DNA of 7,129 bases from Clostridiales bacterium (lineage in GTDB: Bacteria > Bacillota > Clostridia > Oscillospirales > QAKW01). The notes beneath the pieces were generated by a model. It saw nothing but the letters and a program-made list of their open reading frames with translations, did not search any database and was not told where the DNA came from. Shown here in pieces: positions 1 to 6,730 of this stretch (within the stretch, counting starts at the first letter, position 1; the number at the start of each line of letters is the position of its first letter). The position numbers were made by a program, and so were the translations under genes. The DNA is taken from NCBI GenBank assembly GCA_003343605.1, contig QAKW01000060.1, forward strand, positions 1 to 7,129. The letters run 5' to 3'.

Positions 1-2574
1 TCCCAGCCGCTCATCGCGCTGCGGGCAATCGGTGGGCACACTCACGTAATTGGAGAGCTGGCTCCAGATGGTGTTGCTGTAAATCTGGTTGATCAGCGCG
101 CTGGAGGTTTCCAGGGAGAAGGTAATCTCCCCCACGCTGCTCCACACCACACCCTGCACCTCTGCAAGCGCCGGCGGCGCGGAAAGGCCGCTGACCTCCA
201 CATAGCGAAACCCATGATAGGTAAAGGCGGGGGTATAGGTTACCGTGCCGTCTTCCCCGAAGGTATAATAGTCGGTTGCGTGCGCGGTACGCAGATTGGC
301 GGTATAGAGGCTGCCCTCCAGCGCTCCATCGTTTTCATCATAAAGCATCTCGCCATAGCGCAGCCGCACGGTCTGCCCCTTTTGACCGCTGGCCGTGAGG
401 GAAACTACGCCCGCAAAATTCTGCCCCATATCATAGATAAAGGTGTCTTCCCCCACCTGATTTACGCTGATCGGCGTAATGGTTTTGAATACCCGCACCG
501 GTTCATCCGGCTGTGCGCGCAGCGTCACCTTGCTCAGATCCACATTGGTGCGAATGGTTTCATTGCTGGCGATCACCGCCCCGTGCCAGCCCTGCGCTTC
601 AAATCCGGGCAGGTTCCAGCCGGGCTGCTCCCGCGCGGCATCGTAGGTCTCCCCGTTGGAATGGTCCGTCACCAGATAGGGGGAATCGGTGCTGCAGGTC
701 CAGGATTCATCGGTTTTAAGTATCTGCTGTGTTCCGTCGGTATAGGTGATGATCAGCGCGCCTTTAAAGGCCACGTCGATACCGTAATACTGATAGTTGC
801 AGTTGCCCTCTCCGATATGGCCGGCATACCAGCCGTTGCCCACAACGGCGCCGATGGCGTTATCGCCTTCCAGAAGCAGCTCGGTTACGTCGTAGGCCTG
901 ATAATCCAGCCGGTCAAAATATTCCGTCCAGCCCGGGGCCAGGCAATCCGTGCCGACCCGCCGGCCGTTGAGATAAGCCTCATAGGTTCCCAGTGCGGTG
1001 GCATAAAGCCGGGCTTTTTCTACGGTTTTGCCTTCTTCCAGCGCAAAATCACGCCGGAACATCGGCGCGCCCTCCTGCTCCACATCCCGCATAAAAAGCC
1101 CGCATTTATCGAGATAAAGCGCCCCCTGCTGCGTGCGGCCGGTAGAGAAAGGATCCAGATGGTCCTCAAAATCGGCGGCAACCAGCGGCTCCTCCGCCGC
1201 GTTTTTAAGGGAAAAATTATCCACCCAGGCAATCTCGTTATCCCCTTTTGTCTGCCGGAAGCCGATCTGGCTCATCGCTGCAAGACTGTTTTTGCGCGTA
1301 TCCACCAGAACGCCGTTGATCCACGTTTGAAGCTGATTACCGGCGTCCACGGTGATTTTCATATGGTGCCAGTCGTTGCGTGCTTCCCAGGGAATTACCG
1401 CGCCGAGATCAATCTCTGCAAGGGAAACGCCGCTGCCGTTGGTAAACGCATGCGGCCGCAGATAAACGACCTGGCCGGTTTCTCCTTTTTTAATGTTGAT
1501 CTGCCACATTAGATGGTTCTTCGCATCGGATCCGCCGAAGCAGAAGCCAAAGGCCGTGGAATCGATTTTAAAATCCATTTCCATGGTATACGGCTGGCCG
1601 CCGCTCTGCATAAGCTCCTCATAGGTGCTGACAGAATAGTTTCCACTGATCGGGTTCACCAGCAGCATTCCCTGCGTGATCTCCCCCGTATTAAAGGGAT
1701 TAACAGAAGTAAAATCAAAGGAAAGCAGCGTATTTAGCTGCGCATCGCGCACAATCAGGTTATCGTAATACGCCGTTTCCTGATCGTTGGTGCTGTTATA
1801 GTGCCGAAAGCCCAGCACACCGAAGGAAACCAGCGGATCCGTGCAGCTGCCGATCTGCGCATCGTTCACATAAATGGCGGCAGTATTGCCAACAACTGCT
1901 ATCCTGATATGAAAGGTATCGGTCACCGCCGCGCCGGTAACCTCCCAGCTGCCGACCGCGCTTCCTCTGCCGGAGGCGGTTTTAATCACGCCAAGCGTTA
2001 CCGCGCCGGTTTTGATCTTCATCTGCACTGCAATATTATCCGCCGCGCTGCTTCCGGCAAAGATCAGCCCGGCGGAATCGCGCACCACCCGGGTATCGTA
2101 TTCCACCGTGTAATCTCCCTGATAGGAAAGCCGCCGGGCGGCGCTGATCAGCGCCGCATCGAATTCTGCGCTGTCCATAAAAGCGGTTTCGAAATAGGCT
2201 TCTGCCTTTCGGGAATCGCCTTTTTCATTCCAGACTTCCACTTCCCAGCGGTAGCGTGCAGCAGAGTTTAGCGCAGCGCCCTCATACGTTACGCGGGTGG
2301 TATCGCCGCTTGTTTTGCCGCTGTCCCACATCTGATTTTCTGTGCCTTCAGCCTCAAAAACCTGCAGCCGCCAGGCACTCTGGCGCGCGCCGCGCCAGGC
2401 CGCTTCCATCCGCCAGGTAAATTCCGGCGCCGCATCATCAACCGCCAGCGGCTGCACCTGTGCGTTGCACTTCAAATCAGTTACACGCCAGTCCTCCGCC
2501 TCCAGCGAAAAAGCCGGCAGTGATGTGCATATCATAACCATTGCCAAAATAAAACTCATCCCTTTTTTTCTCAA
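1..2574 (-). CDS. Secreted alpha-L-rhamnosidase, GH78 family, with two inserted jelly-roll modules (3' end outside window)
   Basis: This gene predicts an extracellular enzyme that removes terminal alpha-L-rhamnose from glycans or glycosides. The frame is open for 858 codons and leaves the window at position 1. Residues 1-23 form a signal peptide (MRKK, a hydrophobic core, then AFS before the likely cleavage); Cys16 lacks a proper lipobox. Residues 24-135 resemble the Ig/Fn3-like N-terminal domain of GH78 enzymes (PEFTW, WDSGK). Residues about 150-278 and 284-458 look like concanavalin/DUF1080-type beta-sandwiches. Residues about 500-690 match the Bac_rhamnosid_N domain (FRRDF, YLNGRRVG). Residues about 699-796 match the Bac_rhamnosid domain (DMGQNFAG 715-722, YHGFRYVEVSG). 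The start of the six-hairpin catalytic domain carries the GH78 signature PTDCPQRDERLG at 847-858; from memory of characterised enzymes, the Glu of DER (E855) is the general acid. The TTG start at 2574 lies 9 nt after GGGAGG; the ATG at 2559 is a weaker alternative because it would lose the charged n-region. Substrate specificity cannot be read from the sequence. Confidence 0.93.
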   Translation of the reverse strand, partial: MRKKGMSFILAMVMICTSLPAFSLEAEDWRVTDLKCNAQVQPLAVDDAAPEFTWRMEAAWRGARQSAWRLQVFEAEGTENQMWDSGKTSGDTTRVTYEGAALNSAARYRWEVEVWNEKGDSRKAEAYFETAFMDSAEFDAALISAARRLSYQGDYTVEYDTRVVRDSAGLIFAGSSAADNIAVQMKIKTGAVTLGVIKTASGRGSAVGSWEVTGAAVTDTFHIRIAVVGNTAAIYVNDAQIGSCTDPLVSFGVLGFRHYNSTNDQETAYYDNLIVRDAQLNTLLSFDFTSVNPFNTGEITQGMLLVNPISGNYSVSTYEELMQSGGQPYTMEMDFKIDSTAFGFCFGGSDAKNHLMWQINIKKGETGQVVYLRPHAFTNGSGVSLAEIDLGAVIPWEARNDWHHMKITVDAGNQLQTWINGVLVDTRKNSLAAMSQIGFRQTKGDNEIAWVDNFSLKNAAEEPLVAADFEDHLDPFSTGRTQQGALYLDKCGLFMRDVEQEGAPMFRRDFALEEGKTVEKARLYATALGTYEAYLNGRRVGTDCLAPGWTEYFDRLDYQAYDVTELLLEGDNAIGAVVGNGWYAGHIGEGNCNYQYYGIDVAFKGALIITYTDGTQQILKTDESWTCSTDSPYLVTDHSNGETYDAAREQPGWNLPGFEAQGWHGAVIASNETIRTNVDLSKVTLRAQPDEPVRVFKTITPISVNQVGEDTFIYDMGQNFAGVVSLTASGQKGQTVRLRYGEMLYDENDGALEGSLYTANLRTAHATDYYTFGEDGTVTYTPAFTYHGFRYVEVSGLSAPPALAEVQGVVWSSVGEITFSLETSSALINQIYSNTIWSQLSNYVSVPTDCPQRDERLG

Positions 2575-2583
2575 GTTCAACAA

Positions 2584-2589
2584 CCTCCC
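2584..2589 (-). promoter_or_regulatory. Ribosome binding site of the rhamnosidase gene
   Basis: GGGAGG on the minus strand lies 9 nt before the TTG at 2574. Two further in-frame TTG codons (2583 and 2580) sit too close to it, and the ATG at 2559 is 24 nt away. The site therefore favours the TTG at 2574. The resulting protein begins MRKK, a normal signal-peptide n-region. Confidence 0.75.
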
Positions 2590-2619
2590 TTGACTTCATT
2601 ATAGAAAATATGCTATATT
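2590..2619 (+). promoter_or_regulatory. Candidate promoter P1 of the AraC-family gene
   Basis: TTGACT (2590-2595) and TATATT (2614-2619) are separated by 18 nt, and a TG dinucleotide one base before the -10 gives an extended -10. This element overlaps the rhamnosidase promoter on the other strand: the rhamnosidase TATAAT lies inside its spacer. Polymerase should not be able to occupy both at once. Confidence 0.5.
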
Positions 2620-2626
2620 AATTCCA
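2598..2626 (-). promoter_or_regulatory. Probable promoter of the rhamnosidase gene, strong -10 and weak -35
   Basis: On the minus strand a perfect TATAAT (2603 down to 2598) is preceded, 17 nt upstream, by TGGAAT (2626-2621), which matches TTGACA at only three positions. A consensus -10 with a poor -35 is the usual form of an activator-dependent promoter, which fits the AraC-family gene next door. The expected transcript start is near 2591, giving a leader of only about 17 nt with the ribosome binding site almost at its 5' end. Confidence 0.55.
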
Positions 2627-2653
2627 GTATGATTTATTACCTTTTTATGCTAT
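2609..2653. repeat. Direct repeat TATGCTAT in the divergent promoter region, possible regulator sites
   Basis: The 8-mer TATGCTAT occurs at 2609-2616 and again at 2646-2653, with starts 37 bp apart. Relative to the rhamnosidase promoter, the first copy falls in the -10/-35 spacer and the second lies upstream of the -35 at roughly -55 to -62, a common position for AraC-type activators. Both copies also form extended -10 elements on the plus strand, so the repeat may simply reflect two promoters. Binding is inferred from position only. Confidence 0.35.
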
Positions 2654-2656
2654 GAT
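2648..2656 (+). promoter_or_regulatory. Candidate promoter P2 of the AraC-family gene, extended -10
   Basis: TGC followed by TATGAT (2651-2656) is an extended -10 element about 30 nt before the AraC start codon, with no recognisable -35. It may be a second start site for the regulator. Alternatively, the bases may be an operator, because the same TATGCTAT string also occurs at 2609-2616. Confidence 0.3.
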
Positions 2657-2670
2657 CATGACATTTTTGA

Positions 2671-2677
2671 AGGGAGG
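2671..2677 (+). promoter_or_regulatory. Ribosome binding site that sets the AraC-family start
   Basis: AGGGAGG is followed by ATG at 2680, only 2 nt away, and by an in-frame ATG at 2686, 8 nt away. The spacing favours 2686 as the true start. Confidence 0.75.
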
Positions 2678-2685
2678 CCATGCAG

Positions 2686-3546
2686 ATGGGGCACGATTAT
2701 CCACGCCTGCGCCACAACTGGCGGTACGATCGGGAAAACCGCCGCTATGGCTTTCTGCTATGTGAAAATCCAATATCGCTGCTGCACCGGCACGGGCATT
2801 TTGAGCTGGGCTATGTGGTGCGCGGCGAGATGCAGCATGATTTTTTAGGGGTGCGCTCTCATCTGAAGCCGGGAGATTTTTATTTTGTGGATATCGGTGT
2901 ATCACACAGCTACCAGGCAACGCCCGATATTCTGCTGCTCAATTTTATGTTTTATCCGGAAACGATCGACCCCGCCTATAAACAGCTTCGAAGCCTTTCC
3001 AAAATCGCCAACAGCCCCACCTTCCGCTTTTCTGCAGAAAAGATTCCGCTGCTGGCGCGCCCCAGCTTTCACGATGAGGACGGCCGCCTGCTAAGCCACC
3101 TGGAGCAAATTCAGGATGAAATTCAGGAAAAGCGCCCCGGGCATCATCAGATGATCCACACGCTGATTCTGCAGCTGATCATTCTGCTGATGCGCCTGGA
3201 TAACGCCCAGTTTCGGGAAGATCTGCAGGAACAGCCGATTATGCAGAAAATTCTCGCGCTGCTCGGCGCGCAGTACGCCGGTAATATTACGCTTGCCGGA
3301 ATCAGCCGGCAGCTCGGCTATTCCCCCGCCTATATCAGCCGGCTTTTCAAAAAAAATCTGGATGTTTCTTTTACAGAATATCTGCAGCGGCTGCGCCTTT
3401 CCAAAAGCTGCCAGCTTCTGATCTCCACCAATTTGCCGGTGGAGCAGGTTGCCCTGGCGGTGGGATACCAGAATGTTTCTTTCTATCACCGGCTCTTTCA
3501 GCGCTATTACGCGCTCACGCCCCTGCAATACCGAAAAAAGGGCTAA
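2686..3546 (+). CDS. AraC-family transcriptional regulator with N-terminal cupin domain
   Basis: This 286-residue cytoplasmic protein has the two-domain layout of sugar-responsive AraC regulators. Residues about 25-95 form an AraC_binding cupin: a His-rich strand (His34, His36, His38, Glu40), then a GYVVRGE turn and LKPGDFYFVD, the typical ligand pocket. Residues about 185-286 form the double helix-turn-helix DNA-binding domain. The first helix-turn-helix contains SRQLGYSPAYISRLFKK, and the second contains VALAVGYQNVSFYHRLFQR followed by the family-typical LTPLQYR end. The length is normal for the family. The gene is divergent from the secreted rhamnosidase and upstream of a GH123-like gene on its own strand, so it is most likely a local activator of one or both. 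A role as a rhamnose sensor like RhaS/RhaR is plausible but unproven. The start at 2686 is chosen over 2680 on ribosome-binding-site spacing. Confidence 0.93.
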   Translation: MGHDYPRLRHNWRYDRENRRYGFLLCENPISLLHRHGHFELGYVVRGEMQHDFLGVRSHLKPGDFYFVDIGVSHSYQATPDILLLNFMFYPETIDPAYKQLRSLSKIANSPTFRFSAEKIPLLARPSFHDEDGRLLSHLEQIQDEIQEKRPGHHQMIHTLILQLIILLMRLDNAQFREDLQEQPIMQKILALLGAQYAGNITLAGISRQLGYSPAYISRLFKKNLDVSFTEYLQRLRLSKSCQLLISTNLPVEQVALAVGYQNVSFYHRLFQRYYALTPLQYRKKG

Positions 3547-3573
3547 AACTATAAAAGTTTTAACCCTTTTTTT
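3534..3573 (+). terminator. Intrinsic terminator overlapping the AraC-family stop codon
   Basis: An 11-bp stem (3540-3550 with 3556-3566, one C-A mismatch, loop ATAAA) is flanked by six A at 3534-3539 and followed by seven T at 3567-3573. The stop codon TAA at 3544-3546 lies inside the left arm. The A and T flanks would allow activity on both strands. The next promoter begins 2 bp after the T tract. Confidence 0.85.
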
Positions 3574-3574
3574 C

Positions 3575-3602
3575 TTGACGGATCCGTTCCCTTTGTTATA
3601 CT
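3575..3602 (+). promoter_or_regulatory. Sigma-A-type promoter of the GH123-like gene
   Basis: TTGACG (3575-3580) and TATACT (3597-3602) are separated by 16 nt; both are close to consensus. The transcript should start near 3609. That is downstream of the ATG at 3605, which excludes that codon as the start and supports 3629. The promoter directly follows the AraC-family terminator, so the gene is transcribed separately from the regulator. Confidence 0.7.
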
Positions 3603-3615
3603 AAATGGAAGAAAG

Positions 3616-3621
3616 AAGGTG
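3616..3621 (+). promoter_or_regulatory. Ribosome binding site that sets the GH123-like start
   Basis: AAGGTG lies 7 nt before ATG 3629. No Shine-Dalgarno site precedes the in-frame ATG at 3605. Confidence 0.65.
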
Positions 3622-3628
3622 TTTTACG

Positions 3629-5299
3629 ATGTACAGATTAAAAGCGATCTCTTCCCTTGAAAAAGTAATGCCAACCGATTCTCTTACGGCTTACGCGCCG
3701 GTAACGGCGGTGCGCGGCCTGCAGGGCGAGCGGGTATCCTTTCAGATTCAGATTGGGTATGAGCCGCCGGAGGAAGGGCGTTTCAGCCGCAGAGCAGGCT
3801 TCTATACCCTGCGTTCCCCGCTCCGCGCCGCCACACAGGTGGCCCGGGTCGGCTGGATTCCGGTAGAGCTGGCGGCCTATGCCGAACGCAGCGACGATGA
3901 TTACATCTCCAAAGCGCCCGGCCTTTATCCGGATGTCTTATTCCCGCTAAAGCCGAAAGAGGCGTTTTATTTTCAGTGCTATACGCCAACGGTTCTGATG
4001 GTTACCGTAGATATTCCGGCTGATCAGCCGGCCGGGGAATATCCGCTTTATTTTACCTTCACAACGGAAGGCAAAACCATCGAAAAGCACGCACTTAAGG
4101 TGATGGTTCGGGTGGAGAATCTTGCGATCAAAAAAAATGATCTGGTATTTACCCAGTGGTTCCATTGCGATAGCATCGCTGATTATCACGGCGTTAAAAT
4201 GATGAGCGAAAAGCACTGGAAGCTGATTGAAAATTATATTAAAACCGCGGCCCGCACCGGTATTACCATGCTGCTCACCCCCATCTTTACCCCGCCGCTT
4301 GATACCATGATCGGCGGCGAACGCCCCACCATGCAGCTGATTAAAATCAAAAAGGAAGGCGGCTGCTATTCCTTTGATTTCACGCTGCTGCACCGCTGGG
4401 TGGCGCTCTGCCTGAAATACGGCATTGAATATTTTGAGATGGCCCATTTGTTTACCCAGTGGGGCGTGGCCAACTGCCCGAAAATCATGGTGGAAATCGA
4501 GGGAAAACAGGTGCAGGAATTCGGCTGGCATGTTGCGGCATGCAGCCCGGAATACCAGCATTTCCTCTCGCAGCTCCTGCCGGCCCTCACCCGGGAACTT
4601 AAAGCGCTCGGCATTGCGGATAAAACCTATTTCCATATTTCCGATGAGCCCAGTGCCGATCCGGAGAAAGAGGATTACCAGAATTATCTCAAGGCGAAGA
4701 ATTTTGTGAAGCCTTATCTGAAGGATTTCAAGATTATGGATGCACTCTCCCATCTGGAATTCTATGAAAACGGGCTGATTGAATATCCCGTCTGCGCCAC
4801 CAACCGGATCGAGCCCTTCATGGCGGCCGATATTTCCGAACGCTGGTGCTATTATTGCTGCAGCCAGGGCCAGCTGGTTGGCAACCGGTTTCTGGCCATG
4901 CCCTCCTACCGCAACCGGATTCTCGGCGTGCAGCTTTTCATGGGCGATATGTTTGGCTTCCTGCAGTGGGGCTATAATTATTATTATACCGAGCGCAGCC
5001 GCTTCAAGGTAGATCCCTATGCCAACAGCGACGGCTGCCAGAGTTACCCCGCGGGCGATCCCTTCTCGGTGTATCCCTATGGCAACGGCGCAATTGAATC
5101 GATCCGCACCGTGGTCTTCTATCAGGCAATTCAGGATCGCGCGCTGCTTCAGATGCTGGCGGAAAAAATCGGTTTAAAAGAAACAAAGGCATGGGTCAAC
5201 AGCCTGGCCGGGATGACCATCGATTTTAAAAACTATCCCCGCAGCGCAGAATTTTTAGAAAATCTGCATGATCAGATTTTAGACCGGCTCACCCAATAA
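3629..5299 (+). CDS. GH123/DUF4091-like glycoside hydrolase, leaderless
   Basis: This 556-residue protein resembles the GH123 (formerly DUF4091) family, whose characterised members are beta-N-acetylgalactosaminidases using substrate-assisted catalysis. Residues about 1-165 form a beta-rich N-terminal domain ending in a strand typical of extracellular sandwich folds (PAGEYPLYFTF). A barrel-like catalytic domain follows, with TQWFHCD at 175-181, LLTPIFTPPLDT at 215-226, and the Asp-Glu pair in HISDEPS (Asp339, Glu340). Asp-Glu is the catalytic pair in characterised GH123 enzymes and sits at a similar position here. Further conserved features are QWGYNYYY from 446 and GDPFSVYP from 476. There is no signal peptide or membrane segment, so it is predicted to be cytoplasmic. 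The true substrate is unknown: many DUF4091 proteins are uncharacterised, and the nearby rhamnosidase hints at a mixed glycan containing rhamnose and possibly an N-acetylhexosamine. The start is 3629, not 3605, on promoter and ribosome-binding-site grounds. Confidence 0.8.
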   Translation: MYRLKAISSLEKVMPTDSLTAYAPVTAVRGLQGERVSFQIQIGYEPPEEGRFSRRAGFYTLRSPLRAATQVARVGWIPVELAAYAERSDDDYISKAPGLYPDVLFPLKPKEAFYFQCYTPTVLMVTVDIPADQPAGEYPLYFTFTTEGKTIEKHALKVMVRVENLAIKKNDLVFTQWFHCDSIADYHGVKMMSEKHWKLIENYIKTAARTGITMLLTPIFTPPLDTMIGGERPTMQLIKIKKEGGCYSFDFTLLHRWVALCLKYGIEYFEMAHLFTQWGVANCPKIMVEIEGKQVQEFGWHVAACSPEYQHFLSQLLPALTRELKALGIADKTYFHISDEPSADPEKEDYQNYLKAKNFVKPYLKDFKIMDALSHLEFYENGLIEYPVCATNRIEPFMAADISERWCYYCCSQGQLVGNRFLAMPSYRNRILGVQLFMGDMFGFLQWGYNYYYTERSRFKVDPYANSDGCQSYPAGDPFSVYPYGNGAIESIRTVVFYQAIQDRALLQMLAEKIGLKETKAWVNSLAGMTIDFKNYPRSAEFLENLHDQILDRLTQ

Positions 5300-5302
5300 A
5301 CA

Positions 5303-5341
5303 AAAGCGCCTGAAAAGCGGTTTTCGCTTTTCGGGCGCTTT
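5303..5341. terminator. Bidirectional intrinsic terminator between convergent genes
   Basis: A 14-bp GC-rich stem (5306-5319 with 5325-5338, one T-G wobble, loop GTTTT) is extended by AAA at 5303-5305 against TTT at 5339-5341, with T-rich sequence beyond on the plus strand and TTTTG/TTTA on the minus strand. It starts 4 nt after the GH123-like stop (5299) and ends 3 nt before the permease stop (5345), so it most likely serves both genes. Confidence 0.88.
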
Positions 5342-5344
5342 ATT

Positions 5345-6196
5345 TTATAAAACCATCAGAATCGTGCCGCCGGTAAGAATGCCGAGCCCCAGCCAGCTTT
5401 TGCCGCTGAACCGCTCTTTGAGGATAAGCGCCGAGAAGGCCATGGTAACCAGAATGCTCATTTTGTCTACCGATAGTACCGGCCCCACCTCGCCCAATTG
5501 CAGCGCGCGATAATAGCACAGCCAGGAGATCCCGGTTGCCACGCCGGAAAGGGCGGTGGCCGCCGCTTCCCGCCCGCTGATCCCCCGCACCGGTTTTTTC
5601 CGTATCAAAACAATCAGCCAGGCCATCGCCAATACCACCAGCGTGCGGACCGCCGTTCCGAGGTTGGATTCCACATGGGCGATGCCGATCTTGCCGAGAA
5701 TGGAAGTCAGGGCGGCAAAAACCGCGGAAAGCACCGCAAAAAGCAGCCAGCTTCGGCTTTTCTCTTCGGTGGCGGACCGGTGCTCAAGCATCAGCCAGGT
5801 TCCCGCCGCCATCAGCGCCAGCGCCAGCAGTTTAAGCGGCCAGCGGTCTGTTTCACCCAGAAAAAGCATGGCAAACAGCACACTCAGGATCGTGCTGCAT
5901 TTATCCACCGGCACCACCTTGTTTACATTACCCAGCTGCAGGGCTTTAAAATAGCAAAGCCAGGATGCGCCGGTCGCCAGGCCGGATAGAATCAGGAAAA
6001 AAAGGCTGCGCGGATCGATTGCCAAAAGCTGCCCGCCGGAGCCCGCTACGCCCACCATGATCCAGCTGAAAAGCGCTACCACCACGGTGCGCAGCGCGGT
6101 GGCCACATCGGAATCCATCTGCCTTACGCCAACCTTCGCCAGAATCGCGGTAATCCCCGCAAACAACGCGGATAGCAGCGCAAAGAAAAGCCACAT
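5345..6196 (-). CDS. EamA-family (drug/metabolite transporter superfamily) permease, two-repeat form
   Basis: This 283-residue integral membrane protein has about ten hydrophobic segments and belongs to the DMT superfamily, whose members carry metabolites, amino acids, nucleotide sugars or drugs; the substrate cannot be deduced. It consists of two EamA repeats, residues about 1-137 and 146-283, joined by a short charged linker (EHRSATEEKSRS). The repeats are unusually similar: both open with W-L-x-F-A-x-L-S-A-x-F-A, share ATG-x-SWLCY and ALQLG, and contain VDK followed by an acidic LG/LK-E segment. Each repeat resembles the half-size (about 140-residue) EamA proteins of COG2510, which I recall as standalone four- to five-helix proteins. 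The ATG at 6196 is preceded by AGGAGG at 6208-6213, 11 nt away. It follows the Nudix gene by 21 nt, with the ribosome binding site just after the Nudix stop, so the two are cotranscribed. Confidence 0.9.
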   Translation of the reverse strand: MWLFFALLSALFAGITAILAKVGVRQMDSDVATALRTVVVALFSWIMVGVAGSGGQLLAIDPRSLFFLILSGLATGASWLCYFKALQLGNVNKVVPVDKCSTILSVLFAMLFLGETDRWPLKLLALALMAAGTWLMLEHRSATEEKSRSWLLFAVLSAVFAALTSILGKIGIAHVESNLGTAVRTLVVLAMAWLIVLIRKKPVRGISGREAAATALSGVATGISWLCYYRALQLGEVGPVLSVDKMSILVTMAFSALILKERFSGKSWLGLGILTGGTILMVL

Positions 6197-6217
6197 GAGT
6201 TTGTTTTCCTCCTGTTT

Positions 6218-6706
6218 TTACAAAAGATCGTTTTCCTGTAAATGCAAAACCGACGTGGGCGGATGAGCCAGATATGGCTTCAAGCACCGCGGATAAACGC
6301 GCAGCCTGGAAATCTGCTCCACCGGAATCCAGCAAAACTCCAGCTCGATCCGCTCGTTTCCCAGCGCGTCAAACGCATAAAAACGCTCCTGCAAAAGCGC
6401 CCCGGGATCCTGAAGATACGCCAGATAGTAAAAGTTGAGCTGATGGCAGGGCTTCTTCCAGCGCCAGAAAAGCTCGCAAACTGCGCAAAGCCGCCCGATC
6501 CTTACGGCGGCGCCGGTCTCCTCCAGAATTTCCCGGGCCAGTGTTTCGCCGGTAAATTCCCCAAAGGCAACATGCCCGCCCGGAATTGCGTAGCCCGCAT
6601 CGCCGGCCGCTTGCTGAAGCAGGATTTTTCCATCCCGGTAAATCAGCGCACCAACCCGGCAGGAAAACATCCAGTCCCGCCGGTTAAACAAAAGATCTTC
6701 TGCCAT
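6218..6706 (-). CDS. Nudix hydrolase
   Basis: This 162-residue cytoplasmic protein hydrolyses, by family, a nucleoside diphosphate linked to another moiety (for example an oxidised dNTP, ADP-ribose or an NDP-sugar). Its Nudix box at residues 44-66 matches GX5EX7REUXEEXGU exactly: Gly44, Glu50, then REILEETGA with Arg58, Glu59, Glu62, Glu63 and Gly65; the Glu residues bind the divalent metal. Before it, YAIPGGH is the usual strand and loop leading into the box. Nothing in the remaining sequence fixes the substrate, and the C-terminal 40 residues show no motif I recognise. The ATG at 6706 follows an AGGGGGA ribosome binding site by 7 nt, and a near-consensus promoter lies at 6731-6759. It is the first gene of an operon with the EamA permease. 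Confidence 0.92.
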   Translation of the reverse strand: MAEDLLFNRRDWMFSCRVGALIYRDGKILLQQAAGDAGYAIPGGHVAFGEFTGETLAREILEETGAAVRIGRLCAVCELFWRWKKPCHQLNFYYLAYLQDPGALLQERFYAFDALGNERIELEFCWIPVEQISRLRVYPRCLKPYLAHPPTSVLHLQENDLL

Positions 6707-6730
6707 ATTGGATTCCCCCTTATTTTATCC

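Noticed and set aside
214..1512. A 432-codon open frame on the plus strand, with another at 1801-2271
   Set aside because: They are codon-phase aligned opposites of the rhamnosidase frame, which shows clear GH78 motifs. The product has no recognisable domain and no ribosome binding site. Lack of stops follows from GC-rich codon use in the real gene.
2526..2529. Possible lipoprotein signal (Cys16) in the rhamnosidase leader
   Set aside because: The residue before the Cys is Ile, not Gly, Ala or Ser, so the lipobox rule fails. An ordinary cleavage after AFS fits better.
3605..3628. Upstream ATG giving an 8-residue longer GH123-like protein
   Set aside because: It lies before the predicted transcript start and has no ribosome binding site, while ATG 3629 has AAGGTG at 7 nt.
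3947..4753. A 268-codon minus-strand frame opposite the GH123-like gene
   Set aside because: The plus strand carries the conserved family motifs. The minus frame has no ribosome binding site or recognisable domain.
5498..5989. Plus-strand open frames inside the EamA permease gene
   Set aside because: The minus strand encodes a clear two-repeat membrane protein; the plus frames are compositional shadows.
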